Below, in pieces: positions 1 through 9,761 of a stretch of DNA of 64,000 nt. The notes under the pieces were generated by a model. It had not been told where the DNA came from. It ran no database searches and saw only the letters and a list, made by a program, of their open reading frames with translations. The translations under genes were made by a program, and so were the position numbers. This stretch comes from Alteromonas sp. KUL49. GTDB lineage: Bacteria; Pseudomonadota; Gammaproteobacteria; Enterobacterales; Alteromonadaceae. The stretch covers positions 62,001 through 126,000 of the forward strand of contig NZ_BJKL01000008.1 in NCBI RefSeq assembly GCF_006538345.1, written 5' to 3'. Every line of letters begins with the position of its first letter. Position 1 is the first letter of the stretch.

Positions 1-222
1 TATACCAATATGGCTAAAATCTACATCGCTCAGAATGATATTAAAAACGCAAAAATAATGCTTGATGAAGCATTACATTTCGATCCCAAAAACAAACAAG
101 CCAACGCATTAACGCAGACTCTTTTTGTTAAGCAATGGTTGTTACCAGTAGTTTTTACAATTGGGTTAGCCATTTTCTTATTTGCATTTCTAATAGTTAA
201 AAAGCGTAAAAATAAGAAATAG
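1..222 (+). CDS. C-terminal end of a TPR-like membrane-anchored protein (partial)
   Basis: The frame is open to the left edge, so the gene begins outside the window; the ATG at 10 is probably internal. The visible part has a TPR-like helix pair (DIKNAKIMLDEAL, then FDPKNKQA) followed by one hydrophobic segment (about residues 44-62 counted from the ATG) and a Lys/Arg-rich end, which suggests a C-terminal membrane anchor with a short cytoplasmic tail. TPR pairs of this form usually mediate protein contacts. No function can be assigned from this fragment. It converges with the sensor kinase gene that follows on the other strand. Confidence 0.6.
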   Translation, partial: YTNMAKIYIAQNDIKNAKIMLDEALHFDPKNKQANALTQTLFVKQWLLPVVFTIGLAIFLFAFLIVKKRKNKK

Positions 223-271
223 TGATTTACAGAGGGACTATTAGTGGATTCAGATAGTCCCAATACTCAAT

Positions 272-1576
272 TTAATCACGCAATTCACCAGTCATTCTTA
301 CTGTAATCTGGGTGCCTGCTTGCTCTTGATTCCCACTCTCAATAGTCAATGCCCAACCTTGATGTTCACACAAGCGCTTTACAATAGATAACCCGAAACC
401 AAAACCTGTGCTTTGCTTACCTTGAACACTAGGCTCAGTGACCTTGTCAGTTATATCTGATTGTATACCCGGGCCGGTATCAGACACGGTTAATTTGCCA
501 TGTTCATAGTTGACGCTAACCTCACCCTGCTCTGTGTACTGAAACGCATTGCTCAGAAGGTTGTCTAGCAAGACTTTGAGCATACCTTCTCTTACCTCAA
601 TTTGTGAGTTACAGCTATCGCTTATTACAACCTCAATGGGCTTACCTTTGAGTAACCCACCGTTGTCGATAACTGCTCGTTCTACAATGCTCAATAAGTT
701 CACTACCACTTTAGGGCTTTGTGCACTTTCCTCTCTGGCTAAGGTCAACAGTGTATGTACAGTTTTGTCCATGCGCTCGGCGGCATCTTCAATACGTTTT
801 ACTATCTCTTCGGACTGCGCTTTTGATATGTCTATGCTCCGGTGCAACTCAGCAGCATTTTTTATTACGGCAAGTGGCGACCGCAATTCATGACTTACGT
901 CTCGGGTGAACGCAGCTTCGCGAGAAAGCGCTTGGTTAATGCGAGAGAATGTATGTTCAAGTGCATGGGATAACACACCAATTTCATTCCTAGGGTATTG
1001 ATGAGCAAATTTAGACGGTATTTGGTTAGGCGCTACGCCATCAACCTTATCCGCTAATTGTCTTAATGGTTTTGTCATTCTGCGACTTATTAACCATGCG
1101 ACAAAACACGAAATCGCAGTTAATACTGCGGCAATAATACCAAGAAACTGCATCAAACCAGTGCGTACTGGACGGATCATAAGGTCATTACTGACTTCAG
1201 CTAATAAGTAGGTGTCGTTGAATTCTGGGAAGGTGTATAAGTGATAATGCCTGCCACTATCACCATAGAACTCTACTCTTTTCGGTTCAGTGAGTGACAC
1301 ATTGCGCATATCATCTGGAAAAGTCGACTTACTAAAATGCAGACTCATTGAGCCTTGTCTCGGCACTGGCCACTGTCCTGATTTTTGATAGCCCTCCTTT
1401 AAAAACTGAGCTTCTTGTTGAATGTTGCGTTCAATAAAACCGTCTTCTAGGTTGTACATCAACATAAACGACACAAAACCATATGCCGCAGAAAGTAATA
1501 ATGTGAACGCGCAAAATTGAATAACAATACGACGGCTTAAACTGTGAAAGCCTTTGGGTTTGTTCCATCGACTCAT
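272..1576 (-). CDS. Sensor histidine kinase of an OmpR-type two-component system
   Basis: A 434-aa inner-membrane kinase. Two membrane segments (about residues 18-40 and 142-164) flank a periplasmic sensor domain of about 100 residues. A HAMP linker follows, then HisKA with the H-box VSHELRSP (His229), an N-box (DNLLSNAFQYTEQG), a G1 box (DTGPGI) and GFGFGLSIV. All catalytic boxes are intact. The start overlaps the regulator stop by 4 bp, so the pair is translationally coupled. The signal is unknown; the next genes upstream encode a DJ-1-like protein and an ABC exporter, which are plausible targets but not proven. Confidence 0.9.
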   Translation of the reverse strand: MSRWNKPKGFHSLSRRIVIQFCAFTLLLSAAYGFVSFMLMYNLEDGFIERNIQQEAQFLKEGYQKSGQWPVPRQGSMSLHFSKSTFPDDMRNVSLTEPKRVEFYGDSGRHYHLYTFPEFNDTYLLAEVSNDLMIRPVRTGLMQFLGIIAAVLTAISCFVAWLISRRMTKPLRQLADKVDGVAPNQIPSKFAHQYPRNEIGVLSHALEHTFSRINQALSREAAFTRDVSHELRSPLAVIKNAAELHRSIDISKAQSEEIVKRIEDAAERMDKTVHTLLTLAREESAQSPKVVVNLLSIVERAVIDNGGLLKGKPIEVVISDSCNSQIEVREGMLKVLLDNLLSNAFQYTEQGEVSVNYEHGKLTVSDTGPGIQSDITDKVTEPSVQGKQSTGFGFGLSIVKRLCEHQGWALTIESGNQEQAGTQITVRMTGELRD

Positions 1577-2289
1577 GACGTTTTTTCACCTTTATCATCG
1601 TGATCGAGCGCGATCGTAAATCCCACTCCAAAGACGGTCTTAATAACGGGATAAGAAAAAGGCTTATCAATTACAGTACGCAACTGATAAATATGCGAAC
1701 GCATGGCATCAGACTCTGTAGGCTCATCTCCCCATAATTTGCGGCTAAGCTCCGACCGACTCACCACCTGCGGATAGGCTTCTATCAGTATATTGAGAAT
1801 TTTAAAACCCATAGTACTGAGAGAAAGTACTTGTCCATCACGAACGACGGTTTTTCGTTGCTTGTCGATAACTAACGGGCCAAGGGTTTGAGTCGTTTCT
1901 GCCTGCAATCGGTGTCGACGAGACAAAGCAAGGCAGCGTACTTCCAATTCTTGTAGCGAGAATGGTTTAGTTAAGTAGTCATCTGCTCCCACACCAAAAC
2001 CAGCTACTTTATCTTCGATACTGTCTCTGGCAGTTAACATCAAAATAGGAATATGCCGTTCAGCCTTCTCTCGAAGTTGCTGACATACCTCGATGCCATC
2101 CATAGTAGGCAAATTTAAGTCCAGAATGATGAGATCGTAGTAGTTTTCTAACGCGAGGTCACGCCCTTGAATACCCTTGCTAGCAAAATCAAAAACATGG
2201 CCTTTGGCTTCCATATATTCAGCAATGTTCGCTGCGATACTTTGCTGATCTTCCACTAACAGCACGTGTAACGAGGCTGAATTATCCAT
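1573..2289 (-). CDS. OmpR/PhoB-family response regulator
   Basis: A 238-aa regulator with an N-terminal receiver (phosphoacceptor Asp57 in LIILDLNLP, acidic pair ED at 13-14, conserved Lys in YLTKPFS) and a C-terminal winged helix ending in the typical VFGVGF segment. It lies directly upstream of its kinase with a 4-bp overlap and is the first gene of the pair. The 150-bp gap above it separates it from the DJ-1-like gene, so it may have its own promoter, though no clear -35/-10 was found by eye. Confidence 0.92.
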   Translation of the reverse strand: MDNSASLHVLLVEDQQSIAANIAEYMEAKGHVFDFASKGIQGRDLALENYYDLIILDLNLPTMDGIEVCQQLREKAERHIPILMLTARDSIEDKVAGFGVGADDYLTKPFSLQELEVRCLALSRRHRLQAETTQTLGPLVIDKQRKTVVRDGQVLSLSTMGFKILNILIEAYPQVVSRSELSRKLWGDEPTESDAMRSHIYQLRTVIDKPFSYPVIKTVFGVGFTIALDHDDKGEKTS

Positions 2290-2438
2290 ACATCGCCTTT
2301 TATTGTTCTGTTGACATGATTAAATCATATTACTTCATTTCAGCACGGCTTCTGACGCTTGCGAAGCTCAACTGTTCGACTGTGAGCAAATAATACATTG
2401 ATAACTACCACAGAGGGCAATTATCAATGCAAGCTAAC

Positions 2439-3566
2439 TTACAGAGTCAGCGACTGCAACAATGCCCGCGCTGGTTCAAAATCCGGATTGGCTGCAATAG
2501 TCTGCTTCAACAACGCCAATGCATTCTCCGAATCCCCCAGCTCATGTTGAGTTTTGGCAATTTGCACATCTAACAAAGGATTGCCAATGGCTTCACGCCC
2601 AACCTGCATGAGCGTTAATGCGTGTTGCATAGATTCTGGTGTTTGTGCAGTCTGTAGATAATAGTAACCATACATTCCTACTAGGTCTTGTTGATAGTAC
2701 TCTGCATCGGAAAGCAAGGTTCGTGCTGCGCTGTCATCTCCAGCCAATACTTCTGCAACAAGTGCAAGTGTTCTGTCATCGCGATATGACGCTGCTGGTT
2801 TTGGTGTAATTCCCATCGACTCAACTAGCGCAACCGCTACAGCTACTGTTGATGATGGATTTTGCCCGGTGACTAAACGAGAATCTACCGTTACGTGAGA
2901 CAGCATCATCGCGCTTGATTCAAATCGACCACCACGCTCAATGAGTTTGTCTTCCAGCATAAAATCAAAATCGCTAAGCCACTTAGAAGCAAACAAGTTT
3001 TCTTCAATATTGGTGAAACCATTAACCGCTTTACCAGCCACAAGGTAACTACCGTCGTCAAGTTTTACATCAATCAACGCAGCAGGGCCATGACAAACCG
3101 CAGCGACACTTCCTTCGCTCTGATAAACATTGGCAATAATAGATTGAAGAGCAGTGTCTTTAGGTAGGTCGAACATAGCTCCTTTTCCACCCACGATGAA
3201 AACACCTTGGTAATTTCTCGCGTCCACATCCGCTGTAGATAGGGTATCATTAAGCATTGCCATAGCTTGCGGGTCATTTAGCACCGCTTGATTAAAATCT
3301 CGATTTGGATCGTACTCGTCAGCCACAACCACACCGCCCTCAGGGCTAGCAATATCCACGGCTAAGCCATTTTGTTTGAAAACCACATAAGCTTTCGAAA
3401 ACTCATCAAACTCAAAGCCCGGAGCTGTTTTACCACCGTCCTCTCCGTAGCCGCTGAGTACCATAAGTATTCGCTGTTGTTCTGACACATTCGCCATGGC
3501 CGATAAAGTGAAAAACAATGCCATGTAGCTGGCAACGATCAGTGTATAGCGGGTAAGTTGTTTCAT
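2439..3566 (-). CDS. Secreted DJ-1/PfpI-family protein with C-terminal TPR-like region
   Basis: A 375-aa protein. A signal peptide (about residues 1-25, ending SAMA) is followed by a DJ-1/PfpI domain (about 32-255). The nucleophile elbow AAVCHGPAAL places Cys158 next to His159, with Glu76 in SPEGG, as in glyoxalase III/Hsp31-like members. Residues about 270-375 are helical and TPR-like (GREAIGNPLLDVQIAKTQHE, then NPDFEPARALLQ). It may act on carbonyls or damaged proteins in the periplasm; the family is functionally diverse so the activity is uncertain. The fusion with a TPR tail is less usual than the single domain. Confidence 0.8.
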   Translation of the reverse strand: MKQLTRYTLIVASYMALFFTLSAMANVSEQQRILMVLSGYGEDGGKTAPGFEFDEFSKAYVVFKQNGLAVDIASPEGGVVVADEYDPNRDFNQAVLNDPQAMAMLNDTLSTADVDARNYQGVFIVGGKGAMFDLPKDTALQSIIANVYQSEGSVAAVCHGPAALIDVKLDDGSYLVAGKAVNGFTNIEENLFASKWLSDFDFMLEDKLIERGGRFESSAMMLSHVTVDSRLVTGQNPSSTVAVAVALVESMGITPKPAASYRDDRTLALVAEVLAGDDSAARTLLSDAEYYQQDLVGMYGYYYLQTAQTPESMQHALTLMQVGREAIGNPLLDVQIAKTQHELGDSENALALLKQTIAANPDFEPARALLQSLTL

Positions 3567-3630
3567 AGGTCATCCTCCTGAATGTTTCATGAAGAATGAC
3601 CTACAGAGTGTGAAATAGATGTGAAAGACT

Positions 3631-3895
3631 AGGGGCTGTCGACCTTTGCGGTACACTTTTTGTTCACTCCAAGCGAGTCTCAGACAATAAACGAGGCGCG
3701 TAGTTTGGTTATTCCAAAAGAGCAACGAGTGAAGCAGTATGAGGTTCGCTTGGATGAACCTTTCAGGCAGCGATTGTTTGTCATTTATACGGCGTCAACG
3801 CTCACTTGTGTAGATGACTACACGGCGTGAGCATTTCCTTGTCTAAATGACAAACACTTCGCTGCAAAAACGTACTGCAAAGGTCGACAGCCCCT
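3631..3895. mobile_element. MITE-like palindromic element with terminal inverted repeats and TA flanks
   Basis: Arms of 24 bp at 3631-3654 and 3872-3895 (start AGGGGCTGTCGACC) are inverted copies with one mismatch. Outside the GGGG/CCCC ends each side carries TA (3630-3631 and 3895-3896), as expected for a TA target duplication of the IS630/Tc1-mariner type. The right half folds further: 3776-3787 pairs with 3844-3855 (GTTTGTCATTTA), 3800-3805 pairs with 3827-3832, and 3808-3813 pairs with 3818-3823. No ORF is visible inside, so it is non-autonomous. Its right end supplies the last base of the stop codon of the neighbouring permease gene. No second copy was seen in this window. Confidence 0.75.
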
Positions 3896-6371
3896 AATCT
3901 GCCAATAAATGACGCAGTGACTGAGAGAGACTTTTTTTACTCCCATATACACCCAGTGTACCAACAAACGTCATTATCAGTAATAAAGTGCCTAGCAACC
4001 AAAGAATGTCTGGCCGATATACTAAAGAGAACTGGGATTGGTAGATAAGAACTCCAGCAATGTAAGTGCTTACTATTGCACCTAATGCTGCAATACCTCC
4101 AGTCACAAGCCATTCGATAATATTCAGCTTTAGACACAATTTACGGTCAAAACCAAAGCTTAGAATGATACTGTTTTTCTTTTTCTCATCAGCTTCAAAA
4201 CCGCGAATTGACGACAGAATCACAATGACCGCCAATACGATAATGAGTATTGAAATACCACTGACTACTTGTGTAACCAAGGCCAAAATGGTGTCAAACC
4301 GCTGTGCCATTTCACTTAAAGACACCATGCGAATGGAAGGATGCTGCTGCCATAAATCTCCAAGTCTACCGAATTGCTCCTCTGAGAGTTCAATACTTGC
4401 CATAGAATAATGAGGCGCGTCGATATGCGCTATGGCAGAAGCAGGCATTTGTACCCAAAAGGTAATTGATCCGCCACCTGCTCGGTAAACGTGAGACGCA
4501 ACAATCTCAAACTGCACTGGTTTATCATTGATGTAGAAAACGAGTGTATCTCCCAACGCCAACCCCAAGTCAGTCATCACTTCATCTTCAACAGATACCT
4601 GTTGCCAGTGTTGTGTGTCACGCTCCCACCATTGTCCTTCAACCACACGATTATTTGTGGGAACGTCATTACTCCAATGCAAGCGAATTGATTTTTGCAG
4701 GGTTTGTAAACTCTCGCTGGGTGAATCATCGTATTGGTCTAGCGACAGTCCGTTAACCTTAACGAGCTGTGCGTACATAAACGATTTATGTTGGCGTACC
4801 TCGGCACCTTGTGTTTTTGTCCATGCTCTAATGTCTTGCCATTGAGCCTCACTAGCTTGACTCACTAGCAAGTTTCCGTTGTGCTCTCGGGTATATGAAG
4901 TCATTGATGCACCAATGTCTTTGAGCAACATTAATGTGAACAAAAGTAAAAATGTGCACAGTCCAACACCGAGGATCTGGGTACTCTTTACCAGTACTCG
5001 CTGACGCATCATATATAAAGCAAATGGGAATATACCCGACAAATTTTGTGTAGCTCGTTCACCCAAATACAACGATAACCAGCTGAGAAAAAGTATCAGT
5101 GCAACACAAATCAGCAAGCTGACCAATACCATACCGGTCAGCAATGCATTGTCAGAATATACAAAGGCCACCGCACAAATAACTGAGACGATACATAGCT
5201 TTAACAAGCCATTTTTGCTACTGATTTGAAGAGGATGAGTTAAAGCGCGTATTGAGCTTTGTGCAACTGCTACCCAAATTGGTAATTGAAATACACATGC
5301 GCCTGCTACTAAACAACACCAGACCTTAACCCACTCCACGCCATGCCATTCCCAAGATAGATCATTGAAGGTAGAGCCTAGCCAATACACCACACCTAAA
5401 TGGAATAGCATTGATATTACTAATACAATGGGCGTCAGTTTAACTATATGCAACGCCCACTTAACTACAGACACCAAAAGTGCGTTTTGATGAGTTAATC
5501 CCAAACTTATACATATGGCGCTAAATACTTGCTCTTTTTTTCTTTGTACTTGCGATAGTTGCTCTATGCCAATGGCTGCCATAAAAAACAGAATAATGGA
5601 AGTTAACCCCATGAAGTTTTCTGTGCGTTTCCAGAATAAGGCAAGGGGATGAGCTCCCTGCTTATGAAATACACTAGCGGCGGGTAAATTCGCTTTCTGC
5701 CAATCAATAAGCGTTGTTATTTGTTGATTACTTGCTGCAACTAAATAGCGATACGCCATATGTTCGGGGGGTAAACTCAACAGTTTCATAGTGTCGAGAT
5801 TTATTAAACCGCGCATCTCTACCGTATGACCTTCCATCAGTCGGTCGGGTTCATGAATCAAAACCTTACTTATCTTTAGCGATTCACCAGCCATTGTGAC
5901 AGTGTCACCAACGACCATATGTAAGCTTGCCAGCGTTCGCCCATCCAGCCAAATTTCACCTATTGAAGGCCCAGATAGGACATGTTCAGTGCTCCCCCCC
6001 AAACTAGAAGCTACCACTAACGCGCCTTCAAGCGGGTAGTTTTGTCCAACGGCTTTGAGTTTCACTTGCTGAAAGTGAGAGCCATTGGACAAGGTTGTAG
6101 TAGCGCTTTGCGTCGCAACAACGGCTGAACTATGCTGCTCAAGAAATTGAATATGTTCAGCAGAAAGTGACTTTGTATGGCTTACTACAAGGTCAGCCCC
6201 TAATAAATTTTCCAGATTCTGCTCAAGATAGTGTTGTACTGACAGACTGCTTTGACTCAGAGTTAGCACAAACACCATGAGTAGACCGAGTACCCAGTGT
6301 AAGTAGCGATGATGGGTCTGACGACTTTCTTCCCGTGCCAACTGCCAGGCCAATTGGATAGTATTCTGCAT
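3894..6371 (-). CDS. FtsX-like ABC transporter permease
   Basis: An 825-aa inner-membrane protein with an N-terminal transmembrane helix, a large periplasmic domain, a central cluster of membrane helices, a second periplasmic domain and three C-terminal helices. This is the double FtsX/MacB-type layout of lipoprotein or peptide exporters (YbbP-like). The ATG at 6371 was chosen over the upstream in-frame start at 6404 because it follows GAGGAG at 9-nt spacing and forms a TAATG junction with the ATPase stop. The C-terminus is LRHLLAD and the TAG stop is built at the junction with the palindromic element downstream, so the original stop codon is unknown. Confidence 0.85.
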   Translation of the reverse strand: MQNTIQLAWQLAREESRQTHHRYLHWVLGLLMVFVLTLSQSSLSVQHYLEQNLENLLGADLVVSHTKSLSAEHIQFLEQHSSAVVATQSATTTLSNGSHFQQVKLKAVGQNYPLEGALVVASSLGGSTEHVLSGPSIGEIWLDGRTLASLHMVVGDTVTMAGESLKISKVLIHEPDRLMEGHTVEMRGLINLDTMKLLSLPPEHMAYRYLVAASNQQITTLIDWQKANLPAASVFHKQGAHPLALFWKRTENFMGLTSIILFFMAAIGIEQLSQVQRKKEQVFSAICISLGLTHQNALLVSVVKWALHIVKLTPIVLVISMLFHLGVVYWLGSTFNDLSWEWHGVEWVKVWCCLVAGACVFQLPIWVAVAQSSIRALTHPLQISSKNGLLKLCIVSVICAVAFVYSDNALLTGMVLVSLLICVALILFLSWLSLYLGERATQNLSGIFPFALYMMRQRVLVKSTQILGVGLCTFLLLFTLMLLKDIGASMTSYTREHNGNLLVSQASEAQWQDIRAWTKTQGAEVRQHKSFMYAQLVKVNGLSLDQYDDSPSESLQTLQKSIRLHWSNDVPTNNRVVEGQWWERDTQHWQQVSVEDEVMTDLGLALGDTLVFYINDKPVQFEIVASHVYRAGGGSITFWVQMPASAIAHIDAPHYSMASIELSEEQFGRLGDLWQQHPSIRMVSLSEMAQRFDTILALVTQVVSGISILIIVLAVIVILSSIRGFEADEKKKNSIILSFGFDRKLCLKLNIIEWLVTGGIAALGAIVSTYIAGVLIYQSQFSLVYRPDILWLLGTLLLIMTFVGTLGVYGSKKSLSQSLRHLLAD

Positions 6372-7057
6372 TAAAGACCACTCCTCTTGGTATCGAACTG
6401 GCATTGTCCCCGTGACAATACAACCCTGTACTGTGCTCGTGCAGCAAGTGCTTCACTGTGAGTTACCACGACCAATCCTGCTCCCTGGTCTTCGCAGCAA
6501 CGAAACAACACGTCAGCAATGTCATCAGCGTTATTGCTATCTAAATTACCAGTGGGCTCATCGGCAAAGATAAAAGCGGGCTCAAACACAAGCGCACGTG
6601 CAATGGCTACGCGCTGCTGTTCTCCGCCACTCAATTGCGCGGGTTTATGATTTTTCCGATGTGCCAGCCCCACGTTTTCAAGCCAAGCTAAGGCTTTTTC
6701 ATCCGCGAGTTTTTCGCCCCGAAGTTTAAGTGGTAGCGCCACGTTGTGAAGAGCGGTTAGTTCAGGTAACAAGTGAAACTGTTGGAAGACAAACCCCGTT
6801 AAATGACGCATTTTGTTCATTTCATAGGCTTTGTTCTGTTCGAAGAATTGTAAGGTCCCGCTAGTTGGGCTCTCTAGCCCAGCCATCAGCATTAGCAGGC
6901 TCGATTTACCAGCGCCAGAAGGGCCAGTAATAGCGTATGAATTCCCTTGCTCAATAGTAAAAGATGCGTCAGTAAACAGCGTCGTCTTTTCATTGTTCAG
7001 GCTAAAAGACTGTTCAACACCACACAGCTGTATAAGGCGGCTTAAATTAGAAGACAT
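6371..7057 (-). CDS. ABC transporter ATP-binding protein (LolD/MacB-like)
   Basis: A 228-aa ATPase with Walker A GPSGAGKS (45-52), Q-loop FQQFHLLP, signature LSGGEQQ (about 142-148), Walker B FIFADEP (162-168) and switch His200. The sequence is typical of the LolD/MacB/YbbA subfamily that works with FtsX-type permeases. It is the first gene of a two-gene operon and shares one base with the permease start. The substrate is likely a lipoprotein, peptide or other envelope molecule; no adaptor (MacA-like) gene is next to it, which argues against a full MacAB-TolC pump. Confidence 0.9.
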   Translation of the reverse strand: MSSNLSRLIQLCGVEQSFSLNNEKTTLFTDASFTIEQGNSYAITGPSGAGKSSLLMLMAGLESPTSGTLQFFEQNKAYEMNKMRHLTGFVFQQFHLLPELTALHNVALPLKLRGEKLADEKALAWLENVGLAHRKNHKPAQLSGGEQQRVAIARALVFEPAFIFADEPTGNLDSNNADDIADVLFRCCEDQGAGLVVVTHSEALAARAQYRVVLSRGQCQFDTKRSGL

Positions 7058-7129
7058 GGCATTACTCGTTTTATCTACGGTAATGCCAGAATATTGGGGT
7101 CCTTGTGAAATAGGTGTGAAATAACTAAG

Positions 7130-8269
7130 TTACAAATGCCCTTTAGTTAAAAGCGTAGTCATAGCCTGATTAAACAAACGCACCCACTTCATACTGAATT
7201 GCCCTTTCGCGGTTTTGTTGATTTCGATAACCGCCTGCTTCTTAGAGTACTGAGTAACGTTGGCATTCGCCCGCGAGTGAGTCATAGCGTCATAAGTATC
7301 AGCAATAGCGAGTAGCTTGGCGCCGTCACAGATGTCGTCTTCCTTCAATCCAAGGGGATAACCAGTGCCGTCAGTACGCTCGTGATGTTGCATCACAATT
7401 TTGCGCGCCATATCCCACTGGTCAAGATGTTCCAATAGTCGCGAGCTTTTGTACACATGCGAGCGCATCAAATTAAACTCGATATCACTGAGTGAATCTT
7501 GCTTGTGCAGTAATTTTATTGGCATAAATGCCATACCAAAATCATGCACATAACAGGCAACCGCCAGTTGGTCTTCTTCTATGGGGTTACCCGCAAGATC
7601 GTTGATATACATGGCTAATTTTGCAATACGGTCTCCTCGACCGCCCCAATATAAAGAGCGCTTTTCGATACTTTGCATCATGTCACGGAAGAACAAAATA
7701 TCGAGCTTCTTCTCGTCACTCACATCTTTAGGAATACCTATAGTAGCGAGTTTGGGTGCTTTGGCAGCGGTATTGGCCTCGTCGTGAGATTCACCACCAT
7801 CAAAATCAGGGTTTAAGATACGTACCGCATTGACCAGTAGACGTTCATGTTCATCAGAGTTATCAGGCGTGATTTGCGCAATAGCGTCGACGAGATCCGC
7901 ATTAAAAGCTTCATCAAACTCTGCAGAGCCCTGCCTCATGATGCCTTCGACAAAGGCTTTTACTTTATCCATGGTGAGAAGAACCAAGTCACTCATGGTA
8001 CTGGTATAAGCAATCTGTCCTTTGCGAAGAAAATCCAACAAGTCTTCAACATGCTGAAGCAGTGGGATCATCGGTGTGAAGTTTACTAGCCCCAAATCAC
8101 CTTTAATCGTATGAATAGAGCGAAACAGTGCCCGCTGTAGCTCATTGTCTTCAGGCCGTAATTCCAGCTCAATTAACGTTTGCTCACTCGACTCATAAAG
8201 CTCGTTAATCTCTTCCATTAAATCGGTAAGAATGTCATCTTCGAGCTCTTCTGGAACAAATGTTTGCAT
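7130..8269 (-). CDS. Hpt domain-HD-GYP fusion protein (putative cyclic-di-GMP phosphodiesterase)
   Basis: A 379-aa cytoplasmic protein. The N-terminus is a histidine phosphotransfer helix bundle with FRSIHTIKGDLG (His53). The C-terminus is an HD-GYP domain: HD at 242-243, then HHERTDGTGYP (295-305) and IADTYDAMT. HD-GYP enzymes hydrolyse cyclic-di-GMP. The first motif reads HDFGM instead of the usual HDIGK, so the Lys is missing; metal ligands look present, so activity is possible but not certain. The Hpt module suggests that a phosphorelay controls the enzyme. The hybrid kinase at 10727-13054 lacks an Hpt domain and could be its partner (inference). Confidence 0.85.
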   Translation of the reverse strand: MQTFVPEELEDDILTDLMEEINELYESSEQTLIELELRPEDNELQRALFRSIHTIKGDLGLVNFTPMIPLLQHVEDLLDFLRKGQIAYTSTMSDLVLLTMDKVKAFVEGIMRQGSAEFDEAFNADLVDAIAQITPDNSDEHERLLVNAVRILNPDFDGGESHDEANTAAKAPKLATIGIPKDVSDEKKLDILFFRDMMQSIEKRSLYWGGRGDRIAKLAMYINDLAGNPIEEDQLAVACYVHDFGMAFMPIKLLHKQDSLSDIEFNLMRSHVYKSSRLLEHLDQWDMARKIVMQHHERTDGTGYPLGLKEDDICDGAKLLAIADTYDAMTHSRANANVTQYSKKQAVIEINKTAKGQFSMKWVRLFNQAMTTLLTKGHL

Positions 8270-8505
8270 GCTAAATACCTAGCCTGTAATAAAAAACGAT
8301 GTAGTCATAGTGTAACCACCAATCGGCAACTTTTCCTCATACTAAAGTTAGTATTCTCAAATCACTGTCATAGCCTGCGGTTTTTCGTAACTCCTATGAC
8401 CACTATTTCTCTAATGAAACTGGATGGGGAATCGGGTACACTCGCCGCACACGTGTACGCTGAAATTTAATCGGCGCACCCATATTTTGTTTTGAGGATA
8501 CTTTT

Positions 8506-9231
8506 TTGATTGCGTTAGTTCGCGCGCCTGCGCTGTTGTTAGCCTTTTTAATCATTAACTTTGTGCTACTTATTGTTTGTTTAGCGCGCCCATTTCACCG
8601 AGACAATGTACATATCGCAGGAAAGCTCTATGGATTAATGTCTCGAGTAATGGGAATGAAGGTTATTGTTCGCAAAGATCCGAGCGTTGACGTAACAACT
8701 CCCTACGTATTTATTGCCAATCACCAAAATAGTTACGACATCATGACTATTTGCAAAGCAGCATTGCCGGGAGTAGTAACGATTGGCAAAAAAAGCCTTA
8801 AGTGGATCCCTATTTTTGGCCAAATTTACTGGTTGTCAGGCAATATCCTTATTGACCGTAAAAACTCTGGTCGAGCGCGCGATACCCTAGACGTCGCCGC
8901 AAAGCGAATTACAGAAAAACGCGCTTCAGTATGGATGTTCCCCGAGGGTACACGTAGCTATGGACGAGGTTTACTTCCTTTCAAACAGGGGGCTTTTCGC
9001 TTGGCAAAAGCGACCAATGAACCTGTGGTAATGGTGACGGCAAGCGACTTACATCAAAAAGTAAAATGGAATCGCTGGAACAATGGCGTTGTGATCATTG
9101 ATATTGCCGCTCCTCAAGCTATGACTGACGATAAATCAATGAAAGAGTGGATGGCACACTTTCATACACAAATGGAAGAAAAGCTTCGGGAACTTGATTC
9201 CCAAGTCGCCGAATTAGAAAAAACACGTTAA
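8506..9231 (+). CDS. plsC: 1-acyl-sn-glycerol-3-phosphate acyltransferase
   Basis: A 241-aa membrane enzyme that acylates lysophosphatidic acid to phosphatidic acid in phospholipid synthesis. An N-terminal hydrophobic helix (about 8-27) is followed by motif I NHQNSYD (His73, Asp78), very like E. coli PlsC, motif II around ILIDRKN, motif III FPEGTRS (145-151) and a proline-containing motif IV near NEPVVMV. Translation appears to start at TTG: the frame begins there and GAGGA at 8494-8498 lies 7 nt upstream. It is followed 33 bp later by rraB. Confidence 0.93.
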   Translation: MIALVRAPALLLAFLIINFVLLIVCLARPFHRDNVHIAGKLYGLMSRVMGMKVIVRKDPSVDVTTPYVFIANHQNSYDIMTICKAALPGVVTIGKKSLKWIPIFGQIYWLSGNILIDRKNSGRARDTLDVAAKRITEKRASVWMFPEGTRSYGRGLLPFKQGAFRLAKATNEPVVMVTASDLHQKVKWNRWNNGVVIIDIAAPQAMTDDKSMKEWMAHFHTQMEEKLRELDSQVAELEKTR

Positions 9232-9264
9232 ACTTGCGAAAAATTTCTTAGAGGCCTTGAGTTG

Positions 9265-9660
9265 ATGAAGCAAATTGACGAAAAAGACGAGTGGTACGCG
9301 TTCAATCAGGAAACCATTGACGCATTACTAGAAGATGGTAGCCAAGCAGACGCCGACTACACCATCGAACATCACTTTGCATCAACTGACTTTGACGCGC
9401 TAGAAAAAGCCGCTGTTGATGCGTTCAAAGCAGGTTTCGAAGTCACAGATGCAGAAGAACTCGAACTCGATGACGGTGGTGAAGTTTTCTGTTTCGACGC
9501 CATCGCAGAACGTAAGCTCTCTCGCGACCCCCTCGACAAAGACGTAGACACACTGTTAGTCATTGCTGACAAACATAACGTTTTTTACGAGGGTTGGGGA
9601 ACGTACTTCATGCCACGCGGTGAAGACATCGATGATGAAGGCGAGTTCCTAGAAGATTAA
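9265..9660 (+). CDS. rraB: Regulator of RNase E activity RraB
   Basis: A 131-aa acidic protein that closely follows E. coli Rra[40 protein letters not shown] and the WGTYF segment, with an acidic tail. RraB binds the degradosome scaffold of RNase E and inhibits processing of a set of transcripts. The ATG at 9265 was chosen; a TTG directly in front (9262) is also possible because GAGG at 9251-9254 can serve either. Family length is about 138 aa. A strong hairpin follows the stop. Confidence 0.93.
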   Translation: MKQIDEKDEWYAFNQETIDALLEDGSQADADYTIEHHFASTDFDALEKAAVDAFKAGFEVTDAEELELDDGGEVFCFDAIAERKLSRDPLDKDVDTLLVIADKHNVFYEGWGTYFMPRGEDIDDEGEFLED

Positions 9661-9672
9661 TCCCCCGCTTAT

Positions 9673-9699
9673 CTGAAGCGAGATTAAGTCTCGCTTCAG
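9673..9699 (+). terminator. Hairpin after rraB (terminator-like)
   Basis: An 11-bp perfect stem CTGAAGCGAGA / TCTCGCTTCAG with a 5-nt loop, 12 bp after the rraB stop. There is no T-run behind it, so it may be an attenuating or RNA-stabilising hairpin and not a full intrinsic terminator. Confidence 0.55.
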
Positions 9700-9761
9700 C
9701 ATTGGTTCATCTCTTTCCGTCAACAATGACATTGTCATTTACACTGGAAAGGAAGATAACC

